64,000 nucleotides of DNA from positions 2,046,001 to 2,110,000 of the forward strand of contig NZ_CP029480.1 of assembly GCF_003258705.1 (NCBI RefSeq). Reading direction: 5' to 3'. How positions within the stretch are numbered: the stretch's first letter is position 1; each line of letters starts with the position of its first letter. The stretch is from Arcticibacterium luteifluviistationis (lineage in GTDB: Bacteria; Bacteroidota; Bacteroidia; Cytophagales; Spirosomataceae). Below the pieces are notes generated by a model. The model made no database searches, was not told where the DNA came from, and was given only the letters and a program-made list of their open reading frames with translations. Both the position numbers and the translations under genes were made by a program. Positions 27,101 to 36,940 of this stretch are shown in pieces.

Positions 27101-27730
27101 AGAAGGCTGCGTAGAACCATTATTTGTAAAAAACTCCGCCGTAGTGACAATGGCAATCCTATATGTTTTCAGGATACTCCCATTACTAAAACCACTTATG
27201 CCAAAAGATTCCCTAAAACTTTTTTTTATATGCTCTATTCCTTCAATTTCACAGTTTTCCATCACACCGTCACTCTGTTCAAAAAATGACTCATAATTAC
27301 CTTCACTTGATGTTTTAGGCTTAATAATTACATTCCCATAATCGGTAACAAAAAAACCATCAATTTCTGACTTAAAAATAGTTATACGTCCTACACTTTC
27401 CCCGTTCGCTTCAAAGGCCTTATAAGTCTTAATATAAGTATGTTCTTTAGCCAGTTCCTTTGAAAAAACTGATGCTTCTAAAAGGTAAAAAGTAAGATAC
27501 TTACCACTGGGCAAGGGGATTTGAACATTAATCCCATTTTTAATGGCCTGACTTCTGCCATCACCATCTGTAAGTAAAACGGGAGCACCTGCTAATTGAT
27601 TGCTAATGCTATTTACATCTAAATTAAACTTAAAGCCTCCAGGTTCTTGAGACTTAGTTTGCCCAAATGAAGCTTGGGAAAGAAAAAATATAAAAAAAAC
27701 TACTAATAAACTCTTATAGAATCGGTTCAT
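24104..27730 (-). CDS. Secreted M12B/reprolysin-type zinc metalloprotease with GEVED and GGCE C-terminus
   Basis: 1208 residues from the ATG at 27730 (MNRFYKSLLVVFFIFFLSQA, a good signal peptide); a frame seven codons longer opens at 27751. The catalytic site is HEVAHQFNAGH (about 326 from this start), with Asn where Gly is usual in HExxHxxGxxH; the Met-turn is GSTIMSYFGSC. The order then follows the 986-residue paralogue: Ig/PKD-like modules (VIPKGTPFTLTGSGSDTEAL, GESKTITWDVNNTDQSPVNC), two jelly-roll-like repeats, plus an Ig-like TATGCSGIVSWFNVETGGTS module and a GEVED domain (LSVWVDFNGNGVFESFEM, NPYGEVEDYIFSI) that the shorter one lacks. It ends NITYDAGKSIVLLPGF and FLAKIGGCE. Activity with the Asn variant is uncertain. 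Confidence 0.89.
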   Translation of the reverse strand: MNRFYKSLLVVFFIFFLSQASFGQTKSQEPGGFKFNLDVNSISNQLAGAPVLLTDGDGRSQAIKNGINVQIPLPSGKYLTFYLLEASVFSKELAKEHTYIKTYKAFEANGESVGRITIFKSEIDGFFVTDYGNVIIKPKTSSEGNYESFFEQSDGVMENCEIEGIEHIKKSFRESFGISGFSNGSILKTYRIAIVTTAEFFTNNGSTQPSAMAELTSTVGALSTLYETEVGISFTLVAAKIYEDAASDPFDPSGQNRLDETQDAFTALAGTEPANFGTQTYDIGHTLHYSGGGGGIANLGNVCSSTHFKSRGWSGVSSTYRGTFFHEVAHQFNAGHTFNSIQNGCNGNIMTGSAFEPGSGSTIMSYFGSCSPDNLSGGNGFSRSYFHTNSLESIISFSSNIATCYTSSASGNTAPSVNANPSGNPIVIPKGTPFTLTGSGSDTEALTYTWEQYDLGDLRGAADDVAATTDSPIFRSLSPTENGFVRTFPRLSVILKGSSPSNDEALPTVARAINMRLTARDNNLTSGGTTSADVAITVADSGPFSLSTGNVPTLWFEGESKTITWDVNNTDQSPVNCSTVNLLISYDGGATFASLVANTPNDGSENIIVPNTVSSEVRIKIGAVNNIFFDINDVNISITDGSCMAAISSITPDTATEGVVGSTNLSLAAIGEAFTSFSGTLDSTDSSSNLVFKDTGGGCGGPSNENYFDVYNFYVAQAGDYEFTYTGDAGFVMNLYSNEFDASSVCSNWLGSSAEMNPADGYIYMSDKVSVNLPIGVYQIVMSNFGNYYSNYPTLPASYTINITQGTVYPPLPALESPYDYTYLATNTSSGLIEAIDSNSDFRTLSLGNYRVYGLSFGGGADLSSYVDNAFSTLESDISNDIFCGKLSSNFKDLEVTGCPGFPNPPVVADTTIDYGEMGTLTATGCSGIVSWFNVETGGTSISTGNSFTSPALTESKTYYASCTETCESTTRANATINLNPSSYCDASGLNCGYDDAITYVSLNLLSNELFNHSSGCSSGGFTLIDISEISLERGQTYILSVSKGTTYSDALSVWVDFNGNGVFESFEMIWEEAENYIETQSKEFTVPELANLGEVRMRIRLEDNPNKLTACHSETTNPYGEVEDYIFSIVAPLNPCESNVTLTSPSNDFSSETAAIQASDSISGINHISGGNITYDAGKSIVLLPGFVVNPSAENDAVFLAKIGGCE

Positions 27731-27883
27731 AACAAGGGGCACAGCAAACAACTTTGTCGTTTAATTTCCAGGTTTTAACACCCAAATCTTTTATCAACAA
27801 AAACAATGCCCCTGAATTCAGTTAAGTACAAACAGCCTTATTATGCATACATCTACCAAAGAAATAAGATTATAAAGCTTATT

Positions 27884-29974
<2,091 letters not shown>

Positions 29975-30033
29975 TCAAATTCAAAACATTTAGAGCCTTG
30001 AATTCAGATTATACGAAGACATTTACCGAATAC

Positions 30034-30378
30034 TTATATAAAGGAGCGTAAGATTTGCTCGCGTCTTCTTCGGCTTACTCTAAACTTTTCTCCGGAACTT
30101 AAAACTACATATACTTCTTGCTCTTGATTAAGTACAGACTTCACATGTCTTTTATTTACCAGAACCCCTTTTCTTGGGATAATGAAACCGGTGGTATCAG
30201 TTAACTTCTCTGAATAGTGCTTTAAAGTAAAAGCAGTTAGAAAGTTTTTCTTCTCTTTTAAAAACACCTTAGTATAGTTTCCAAACTCACTTTTGAAATG
30301 CGTAATACTCTCAAAAGGAACAGTTTTTTTACCGTAGTCAAAAATAATTGAGGTACTGGTTAATGTTGAAGTTTTCAT
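30034..30378 (-). CDS. Stand-alone LytTR-type DNA-binding regulator (copy 1)
   Basis: 114 residues, essentially one LytTR domain with no receiver or membrane part: FESITHFKSEFGNYTKVFLK, LTAFTLKHYSEKL, GFIIPRKGVLVNKRHVKSV and EKFRVSRRRREQILRSF. LytTR domains bind direct repeats spaced about two helical turns apart. A second homologous gene lies upstream, and both have the same 71-bp element with a 21-bp-spaced half-site pair in their upstream regions, which suggests auto- or cross-regulation. No histidine kinase is nearby. Confidence 0.9.
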   Translation of the reverse strand: MKTSTLTSTSIIFDYGKKTVPFESITHFKSEFGNYTKVFLKEKKNFLTAFTLKHYSEKLTDTTGFIIPRKGVLVNKRHVKSVLNQEQEVYVVLSSGEKFRVSRRRREQILRSFI

Positions 30379-30529
30379 GGCAAAATCAATTGTTTATAAA
30401 AGTTTCCTATACAAAATTTAGCTTCCTGACAGATTTCAGCCTAACGATTCAAGGCTATAAAAGACAACTCACTTCGTAAAACCTTCAAGCGAGCTTCTAT
30501 ACTTCAAACTTATAAACCAGATAAACAGC

Positions 30530-30600
30530 AAATGGCTTTTATGTGTAGATGGTAGGTTTTTCTAAATAACTGGCATATTCTATTACGTGCCCGCTTAATA
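30530..30600 (-). promoter_or_regulatory. Candidate LytTR-binding element, copy 1
   Basis: A 71-bp sequence 61/71 identical to 31195-31265. It contains TAGATGG (30546-30552) and TAACTGG (30567-30573), whose starts are 21 bp apart. It lies about 150-220 bp before the first LytTR gene. The half-site match to published LytTR consensus is only partial; spacing is the main support. The rest of the gap 30379-30714 shows no gene. Confidence 0.6.
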
Positions 30601-30714
30601 ACCTCACATGACTTCCATCAAAGCTGATACATAAACTATTTTTTTTACGTATATATCTTAATAATTGACTAAATACAAAAGCTTCATTCTTCTAAACATC
30701 GTCCATAAAGCCCC

Positions 30715-31098
30715 TTATGCTACTTCTCTGATCTGAATTTTTAGCTTATTATCACTTATGTATTCTATTAATGACTTTCCCTTCCGCCTAGATAATGGAA
30801 GCACTTCTCCTGTTCTAAGTCTAGCATAAAGCGTCCCAGACTTTAACTGAATCTCTTCCAGAAAATTAAGGTTTAACAGCAGACCCTTTCTTGGTGAAAA
30901 AAAGTTTGTATTCGTACTTAGTCCATCAGAAAACAACCTTAGCGTAAATGAAGAAATAAGACTCTCTCCTCCTTCTACCTTTATGTTACTGTAGTTTCCA
31001 TCACCTTCTATGTATTTAATTCTTGGTGCCAGAATCACGCGTTTTCCGTGATTAAGTAAAATACAAGGAACTCCAGATTGTGTTGTAAATGTTTTCAT
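30715..31098 (-). CDS. Stand-alone LytTR-type DNA-binding regulator (copy 2)
   Basis: 127 residues from the ATG at 31098 (MKTFTTQSGVPCILL), chosen because it lines up with the MKTSTLTS start of its neighbour; in-frame ATGs at 31104 and 31140 would lengthen it by 2 or 14 residues. It is a single LytTR domain: APRIKYIEGDGNYSNIKVEG, LISSFTLRLFSDGL, FFSPRKGLLLNLNFLEEI, GEVLPLSRRKGKSLIEYI. Same layout as the downstream gene, so a tandem paralogue pair. No kinase or receiver gene is adjacent. Confidence 0.9.
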   Translation of the reverse strand: MKTFTTQSGVPCILLNHGKRVILAPRIKYIEGDGNYSNIKVEGGESLISSFTLRLFSDGLSTNTNFFSPRKGLLLNLNFLEEIQLKSGTLYARLRTGEVLPLSRRKGKSLIEYISDNKLKIQIREVA

Positions 31099-31169
31099 GG
31101 TCATTCGTTCTAATTGTGAGGGTGCAAATAATAGTGGCATTAGAAACTCATTTTCCTTATACCACTATT

Positions 31170-31177
31170 CAAACTTA
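31170..31177 (-). promoter_or_regulatory. Candidate -7 element of LytTR copy 2
   Basis: TAAGTTTG on the minus strand fits TAnnTTTG. TTTG at 31197-31194 lies 16 nt upstream and could be a -33 element. The LytTR-type element ends right at that TTTG, a position that suits activation. Confidence 0.5.
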
Positions 31178-31194
31178 GATTTCAAACCAAAACC

Positions 31195-31265
31195 AAATGC
31201 CTTTAATGTGTAGTTGGTAGGTTTTTCTAAATAGTTGGCACATTCCATTATGTACCCGTTTAATA
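31195..31265 (-). promoter_or_regulatory. Candidate LytTR-binding element, copy 2
   Basis: Partner of 30530-30600. Here the half-sites are a perfect direct repeat, TAGTTGG at 31211-31217 and again at 31232-31238, 21 bp start to start, which is the geometry of LytTR dimer sites. It abuts the candidate promoter of LytTR copy 2. Confidence 0.65.
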
Positions 31266-31365
31266 GTTTAGCTTAAACTTTACTGTAGCATATTTATACG
31301 AAGTTAAAACCAACTAGGCTTGCTCCATTTCATGGCTTCTACGAGAACCTAACTCTCTCAAGGAA

Positions 31366-32442
31366 CTAATCCATATAAACTAGTAGAATTGTAAAGTAAT
31401 CGTGCGTTAAAGCTGAGCCAGCATCCTTAATATAACAGTTAGTGGCATCACAATATGTTCTATATTGATAAGTGGATGAACCGACCCCATTTCCAGAAGC
31501 GGGATAATAGTTTCCTGAGCCATCTTTCACTACAGCTTGAATTGACAAGATATTCTCAGCATTAACGCCGTGTGCTACTATGCCTGCACTTCCTGATGAA
31601 TTTAGTAACTGTCCCCAAAGCCTTTTCGTTTTTATAGCGGGTGCTCCAACCCCTCCTAGTCTAGCACCATTTTCCACAATCAAATCTCCATTGCCATAAT
31701 TATTTCCTACATATACATCTCCCCCCGAAATACCATTTAAAGATAAATATGAAGCATTGCTTCCATAAAAAGCATTTATCTGGTATGTTCCTATATTCAT
31801 GTGCCTACTACCATTGCTTCCAATAGAGACCGATCCCGTAGAACTATTAGATGTTGATGAGCCAGCTTTTATATGTAATGGGTATTCAGGATTATCCACT
31901 CCTACGCCCACATTCCCTTCACCAGTAAACGTCATTAAATTAGCACCAGCTTGCGAACTAAAAATATTAAACCTTGAGAGAGAACTTGTGGCATTTATAG
32001 AACCTGACAATGTCCATCTTCCATTAGCAGGAACATTACTTTCAAAGTTAATTCTTCCGTAGCTATCATTTGTCTGGTGTATTAATAACTGAGGCTCCTC
32101 GGCCAAACTATTAGCCTTTATATGAATTCCACCACGAGGCTCAAATGTATTAACACCTAATCGTTTCAGAGTATTCTGCCAAAACACACCCGGATTGTTG
32201 GCATCATTAGTAAAACCTATTCCGTCATAGAATCCGTTATAAAATATTCCTGTTTTAAAGGTGGCATCATCAAAGAACTTTATCCCTGCAAATGGAACAA
32301 ACCCCGTGGAGTATAAATTAAGTTCAGGTAGGTTTCTGGTCGCATTAATTACCTGATTTTGGGAGGGATCTAATAAAATAGACTGTGCGTAGGTCCATGT
32401 TGAGAAACCTAGCAGACAAACAATAGTAAAAACTCTTTTCAT
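31366..32442 (-). CDS. Secreted tail-fibre-like protein of unknown function
   Basis: 358 residues with a clear Sec signal peptide (MKRVFTIVCLLGFSTWTYAQ). The body is rich in Gly, Asn and Ser with short beta repeats. It carries the GNVGVGVDNPEYPLHIKAGS motif, a form of the NVGIGTxNP pattern found in Bacteroidota secreted proteins that resemble phage tail fibres. A Cys pair lies near the C-terminus (YCDATNCYIKDAG). No enzyme motif is seen and there is no type IX sorting domain. The two LytTR genes lie directly downstream on the same strand, 225 bp away or more. Function unknown; surface location inferred. Confidence 0.72.
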   Translation of the reverse strand: MKRVFTIVCLLGFSTWTYAQSILLDPSQNQVINATRNLPELNLYSTGFVPFAGIKFFDDATFKTGIFYNGFYDGIGFTNDANNPGVFWQNTLKRLGVNTFEPRGGIHIKANSLAEEPQLLIHQTNDSYGRINFESNVPANGRWTLSGSINATSSLSRFNIFSSQAGANLMTFTGEGNVGVGVDNPEYPLHIKAGSSTSNSSTGSVSIGSNGSRHMNIGTYQINAFYGSNASYLSLNGISGGDVYVGNNYGNGDLIVENGARLGGVGAPAIKTKRLWGQLLNSSGSAGIVAHGVNAENILSIQAVVKDGSGNYYPASGNGVGSSTYQYRTYCDATNCYIKDAGSALTHDYFTILLVYMD

Positions 32443-32670
32443 AACAATTTACTCTTAAAAGATTGAACCTGAACCAATAAATAACAGGTCATAAATTAAA
32501 GGTAAAAGCTTAATTAGCTTAAAACTTGGATTTTGTGTCAGCTACATAAGATACTGTAAGACTGGTAGAAAATTGGATGTCAATGACAATTTAGAGCTTA
32601 CTAAAAAAGTAGGCAATACTGTATAATTCAGAAATCAAGACAGTATTTCTTTATCCTCCATTGCAATTCT

Positions 32671-32678
32671 TACTTTTG
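32671..32678 (+). promoter_or_regulatory. Candidate -7 element of rpe
   Basis: TACTTTTG fits TAnnTTTG, 20 nt before the rpe ATG. The preceding 32443-32660 shows nothing else I recognise. Confidence 0.5.
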
Positions 32679-32697
32679 CAAAAAAAAACACCTAGTC

Positions 32698-33345
32698 ATG
32701 CCTATCATAGCACCTTCTTTATTAGCATCAGATTTTGCAAACCTTCAACGCGACATTGAAATGGTCAATGCGTCTGAGGCAGATTGGTTTCACATTGATG
32801 TAATGGATGGTGTTTTTGTGCCAAATATTTCTTTTGGTATGCCCGTAATTCAAGCCATAAAAAAGCATGCAAAAAAGACGATGGACGTCCATTTGATGAT
32901 TGTGCAGCCGGAGCGATACATTGAGACTTTTGCTAAAATAGGAGCTGATATCATAACAGTACATCATGAAGCATGTACACACCTTCACAGAACTTTGGCT
33001 CAAATAAAAGAGGCAGGCTGCAAAGCAGGCGTTGTTTTAAATCCTGCTACGCCGGTTTCAGTTTTGGAAGATGTATTGGTAGACTGCGACATGGTATTAT
33101 TGATGTCGGTTAACCCAGGTTATGGCGGACAGAAGTTTATTTATAAGACCATTCACAAAGTCAAAAAGCTTAAAGCTATGATTAAAGAGCAAGGTTTAGA
33201 CACCATGATAGAAATAGATGGTGGTGTTAATCTTGAGACAGGACAGTTGCTTGTTGACGCAGGAGCAGACGCTTTAGTGGCTGGCAGTTTTGTTTTTGGA
33301 AATGAAGATCCTTTAGCCACCATAGCAAAACTTAAGAAGCTTTAA
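32698..33345 (+). CDS. rpe: Ribulose-phosphate 3-epimerase
   Basis: 215 residues, typical length. It interconverts ribulose 5-phosphate and xylulose 5-phosphate in the pentose phosphate pathway, using a metal in a TIM barrel. Seen: APSLLASDFANLQRDIEMVN, the metal/catalytic Asp and His in WFHIDVMDGVFVPNISFG and MDVHLMI, the phosphate loop LMSVNPGYGGQKFI, and IEIDGGVN with the catalytic Asp followed by DALVAGSFVFG. Convergent with ruvC, 6 bp apart. Confidence 0.97.
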   Translation: MPIIAPSLLASDFANLQRDIEMVNASEADWFHIDVMDGVFVPNISFGMPVIQAIKKHAKKTMDVHLMIVQPERYIETFAKIGADIITVHHEACTHLHRTLAQIKEAGCKAGVVLNPATPVSVLEDVLVDCDMVLLMSVNPGYGGQKFIYKTIHKVKKLKAMIKEQGLDTMIEIDGGVNLETGQLLVDAGADALVAGSFVFGNEDPLATIAKLKKL

Positions 33346-33351
33346 AAGGAT

Positions 33352-33921
33352 TTAACCTCCGCTTACTCTTCCTTTATTTTCGCTTATAAAAGCTCCCCAA
33401 CCCTTTTTACCGGAGGAGTTACCTGTTAATGCTTTAGTTTTAGCATTCATGTGATGGCATACCGCCACGGCTAAAGCATCGGTTGCGTCTAAGAATTGAG
33501 TTTCTAGCTTTTGATTAAATAAGTTTTCTAACATGTAGGCTACCTGCTCTTTGCTAGCATTTCCATTTCCAGTAACGCTCTTTTTGACAACTTTAGGCAG
33601 GTATTCCACCAGACTAACATCTTTCGCTAATGCAGCCGCCATGGCCACGCCCTGGGCACGTCCCAGTTTAAGCATAGACTGTACGTTTTTTGCATAAAAA
33701 GGAGCCTCAATAGCCATTTCGTCTGGCAAATACTCTTCAATAACAGCCGTCATTCGCTCAAAAATTTTCTTTAACTTCAGCTCATGAGACCCTAACTTTT
33801 CTAGACGAAACACCCCATACTGAATAATGCGAAGTTTGTTTCCTTTTACCTCTATTACTCCATAACCCATTACATTGGTACCTGGGTCTACGCCTAAAAT
33901 TATTTTCTCTGCTTTAACCAT
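33352..33921 (-). CDS. ruvC: Crossover junction endodeoxyribonuclease RuvC
   Basis: 189 residues. It resolves Holliday junctions by paired nicks. RNase H-like fold with acidic catalytic residues: Asp in ILGVDPGTNVMGYGVIE (about 11), Glu in MAIEAPFYAKNVQSMLKLG, and Asp in LDATDALAVAVCH (about 142-145), followed by the usual HH region. The C-terminal 25 residues are basic and variable. ruvA and ruvB are not in the window. Divergent from the GT2 gene. Confidence 0.96.
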   Translation of the reverse strand: MVKAEKIILGVDPGTNVMGYGVIEVKGNKLRIIQYGVFRLEKLGSHELKLKKIFERMTAVIEEYLPDEMAIEAPFYAKNVQSMLKLGRAQGVAMAAALAKDVSLVEYLPKVVKKSVTGNGNASKEQVAYMLENLFNQKLETQFLDATDALAVAVCHHMNAKTKALTGNSSGKKGWGAFISENKGRVSGG

Positions 33922-33989
33922 CAGGCATAAAGGTAAGTCTTTTTGATACTCCTTTACTTGCTTATCTTTGAGAAATTATAATTGATTTA

Positions 33990-35114
33990 TTGAGTACAAT
34001 AGCCACTATTTTGGTTTTCACTTATGGCATATTTTGCCTGTTGCTTCTTGCTATTTGGCTCACTTGGAAAAACTATTACCCCACAGGATTCAGTAAGACT
34101 AATCATAAAATCAGCTTGATTATTCCAGTAAGAAACGAGTCCAAAAATATCATCAGACTCTTAACAGACTTACAGAATCAAACCTTAGCACAGAGTGATT
34201 TTGAAGTAATAGTAGCAAACGACGACAGCACAGATAATACAGCTGAATTAGTAGCACACTTTCAAAACCAAAACTCACTAGATTTAAAACTGATTAATTT
34301 GCCGCCAAAAGCGGTCAATACCTCTCCTAAAAAAAGAGCTATAACGCATTGTATAAAAAAAGCTACGGGCTCTGTAATAGTCTGTACAGATGGCGACTGT
34401 ACGGTTTCCGCTAAATGGTTAAGCACAATAAAGTCGTATTTTGAAGAGAATGAAGTAGTTTTCTTGAGTGCTCCTGTCTTTTTCTTAGATAGTACTTCCA
34501 GTAATACCGTACAAAGGCTTTGGACCAAAATCCAACAAATAGAGTTTGCTAGCTTGATAGTATCTGGAGCCGTGTCTATAAAAATGAATTTCCCTAACAT
34601 GTGTAGCGGGGCAAATATTGCTTACATCAAGGAGGCCTTTTTTGAGGTTAATGGATTTGAAGGTAATGAAGATTTAGCCAGTGGAGACGATGAGTTTTTG
34701 ATGCATAAAATCACCAAGGCTTTTCCAAAAAAAGTGCATTATTTAAAGTCAAAAGATGCCATTGTCAAAACTGAAGCCTTACATGACCTTCAAAGTTTTT
34801 ATAACCAAAGAAAACGCTGGGCAGGAAAATGGAGTAAATACACGCTTTTAAGCCCAAAGGTTATGGCCATCTTTATTTTTAGTGCAAATGCCGCTTTTGT
34901 TTACGCGTTACTAAGTTTTGACGTTCAAAACATTGGCTTCAAAATGTTGCCAGAGTTCCTTTTTCTTGGAAGCCTGTTTTTCTTTTTCAAGAAACCATCC
35001 TTACTGCTTTACATCCCAATTGTTCAAATCATTTATCCATTCTATGTTTTACTCTTTGGTTTGGTATCGCTTAATAAAAAATCTTACACTTGGAAAGATA
35101 GAAAACTTAGCTAA
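33990..35114 (+). CDS. Membrane family 2 glycosyltransferase
   Basis: 374 residues from a TTG start (MSTIATILVFTYGIFCLLLL), an N-terminal membrane helix. A GT-A domain follows with ISLIIPVRNESKNIIRLLTD, the nucleotide-sugar Asp pair VIVANDDSTDNTA, DGDCTVSAKW and the processive-type QRKRW motif in FYNQRKRWAGKWSKYT. Two or three membrane helices close the protein. It probably adds sugar to a lipid- or cell-surface glycan; donor and acceptor unknown. It overlaps the deacetylase gene by one base (TAATG), suggesting translational coupling. Confidence 0.92.
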   Translation: MSTIATILVFTYGIFCLLLLAIWLTWKNYYPTGFSKTNHKISLIIPVRNESKNIIRLLTDLQNQTLAQSDFEVIVANDDSTDNTAELVAHFQNQNSLDLKLINLPPKAVNTSPKKRAITHCIKKATGSVIVCTDGDCTVSAKWLSTIKSYFEENEVVFLSAPVFFLDSTSSNTVQRLWTKIQQIEFASLIVSGAVSIKMNFPNMCSGANIAYIKEAFFEVNGFEGNEDLASGDDEFLMHKITKAFPKKVHYLKSKDAIVKTEALHDLQSFYNQRKRWAGKWSKYTLLSPKVMAIFIFSANAAFVYALLSFDVQNIGFKMLPEFLFLGSLFFFFKKPSLLLYIPIVQIIYPFYVLLFGLVSLNKKSYTWKDRKLS

Positions 35115-35734
35115 TGCTTTACCGAACGCCAAAATTACTTCAAGCTCTATACCCAACATTGACGTGGCAACGTGACACTTCAAAAAAAGAGCTGTATCTC
35201 ACTTTTGATGATGGCCCAATTCCAAACGTAACGGAGTTTGTTTTAGAAACATTAGAAAAGTACAATGCAAAAGCTACTTTCTTTTGCATTGGTGATAACA
35301 TCAGAAAACACCCTGAAATATTTCAAAAGGTTGTAGCCAATGGTCATGCTATTGGAAACCATACCATGCATCACCTAAAAGGTTGGCAAACGGAAACGAG
35401 CACTTACATAGAAAACACATCTCAATGCCAAGAGCAAATAGAAATGTATAGCTTGCCAAGCGAGAAGAAGCTCTTTCGTCCTCCTTATGGAAGAATAAAA
35501 CGACAACAAATAGGCGAATTAAGTAATGATTATGAGATAGTAATGTGGACTACTTTAAGTCAAGATTATAGAGCCGATTTATCTCCAGAGACTATTCTCA
35601 AAAACACTATAAAAGTGACCAAACCGGGTTCTATCATCCTGCTTCACGATAGCTTAAAGGCCGAAAAAAACATGCGATATGTACTTCCAAGGTTACTAGA
35701 AACCTTTTCCGATTATGAGTTCAAAGCTCTTTAG
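35114..35734 (+). CDS. Polysaccharide deacetylase (NodB homology)
   Basis: 206 residues. All NodB motifs are present: motif 1 LTFDDGPIPNV with the catalytic and metal Asp (about 31-34), motif 2 HAIGNHTMHHL (metal His pair), motif 3 FRPPYGRIKRQQI, motif 4 MWTTLSQDYRAD and motif 5 ILLHDSL. It removes N- or O-acetyl groups from a polysaccharide. There is no signal peptide, so cytoplasmic or membrane-edge action in partnership with the coupled GT2 is likely. Its stop overlaps the convergent DUF922-like gene. Confidence 0.93.
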   Translation: MLYRTPKLLQALYPTLTWQRDTSKKELYLTFDDGPIPNVTEFVLETLEKYNAKATFFCIGDNIRKHPEIFQKVVANGHAIGNHTMHHLKGWQTETSTYIENTSQCQEQIEMYSLPSEKKLFRPPYGRIKRQQIGELSNDYEIVMWTTLSQDYRADLSPETILKNTIKVTKPGSIILLHDSLKAEKNMRYVLPRLLETFSDYEFKAL

Positions 35735-36804
35735 AAGTTACCCTCTGCCAGCCAATCCTTCACCTTTTTAGCCCATTCTGCCTGTTTTACTTTATTTAGG
35801 TTATGATTTGACTCGCTGTCATACGCATCTTGGAGTTTGTTCATTTCTCTAAAAGCTTGTAAATACTCATACTGAATATAGCTACTGAGGTCATCCATGG
35901 TATTGGCATTGATTTCACGAAGCTTAACTATTAGCCTATCCATCACCACTTTTGTGATGTCAAAGTGAATTTGCTCATGTTCTAAAGACTCCTTATTTCT
36001 TGCCACAGATTTAGCCCAAGATTGACTTTGAATCATAAAGACTTGTGGACTTAAAATAGCGGTAAGCCTCCCATTTCTAACAGTGAGTTTACTTCCTAAA
36101 GCAATGGTAGGAAAAATAGCCGCTGCATACCTTGATTGCCTTCTTGGCTCCGCTTTAAAATCATCCCAGGTCACTTTTCGTGAATTATAATGCACGGTAT
36201 CTCTAGTATTCCGAGCTTCATAAGGTAAAATAATAATTTCAACACCTTCATTAAAAGCCTCTATCCTACTTTTATTTAGTTTAACATAATTGTCAACAAA
36301 CTCTAGGCATGAAAACCACATTTGATTCAGAATGGGTTCAAAAGACTCTTCCTTAAGATTGTTCAAAGAACGCTCATATAAAGACGAACTGTAAGGTTTG
36401 CAAATCAAAGAAGTATCGCCTTCATGTACCGTATAAATACTAAGCCTAATAGTAGCTTTTCCGCTAATTAGGCCATCTCGCCTTCTAGTTTCCTTGAAGT
36501 TTAAATCTGTTATCTCAGCTATCAAAGCAGTGCTATTTGACCGCCTTATAAAGTTACTTTCAGTCTGATTTAGAAAAGCCTTTTCCGTACCTCCTCTAAT
36601 TTCAAGGTCATCAGTTACCCCATTCCTGTTATACAATTTGCCCAAGAAATATTTAGAGGGTCTTGTATCTATGACTTCGCCATAATAATAGCCGTTCTCT
36701 CCAAAGTTATAATTCTTTGACGAAAGACTAAGGGTTATTTGTGCTTCCAGCCCAAGGCATGTGAGCATCAAAAAGTAAAATAAATAGTGGCTTTTACTTA
36801 ACAT
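35731..36804 (-). CDS. Exported DUF922-like putative zinc protease
   Basis: 357 residues with a signal peptide (MLSKSHYLFYFLMLTCLGLEA). The C-terminal half has the DUF922 pattern: RKVTWDDFKAEPRRQSRYAA at about 210 and the likely zinc site SLEHEQIHFDITKVV (HExxH) at about 280, then AFREMNKLQDAYDSESNH with a possible third ligand. The N-terminal 190 residues match nothing I know. Periplasmic or surface. Family role as a peptidase is predicted from the motif only. Confidence 0.75.
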   Translation of the reverse strand: MLSKSHYLFYFLMLTCLGLEAQITLSLSSKNYNFGENGYYYGEVIDTRPSKYFLGKLYNRNGVTDDLEIRGGTEKAFLNQTESNFIRRSNSTALIAEITDLNFKETRRRDGLISGKATIRLSIYTVHEGDTSLICKPYSSSLYERSLNNLKEESFEPILNQMWFSCLEFVDNYVKLNKSRIEAFNEGVEIIILPYEARNTRDTVHYNSRKVTWDDFKAEPRRQSRYAAAIFPTIALGSKLTVRNGRLTAILSPQVFMIQSQSWAKSVARNKESLEHEQIHFDITKVVMDRLIVKLREINANTMDDLSSYIQYEYLQAFREMNKLQDAYDSESNHNLNKVKQAEWAKKVKDWLAEGNF

Positions 36805-36940
36805 CGAAATTTTAACGAAACTCTTCTCATAAACTGATATTTGAACCTAGAAATGATATTAACTGGCCATTAACAGCAAATGATTCCTTTATTGTTTATA
36901 CTCAAACATTAAAACCTCTATAAATGTAGAGTATACCGTT

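Noticed and set aside
31366-32442. Prophage tail gene
   Set aside because: It has a Sec signal peptide, and no capsid, terminase, integrase or lysis gene is nearby; the motif is common on bacterial secreted proteins.
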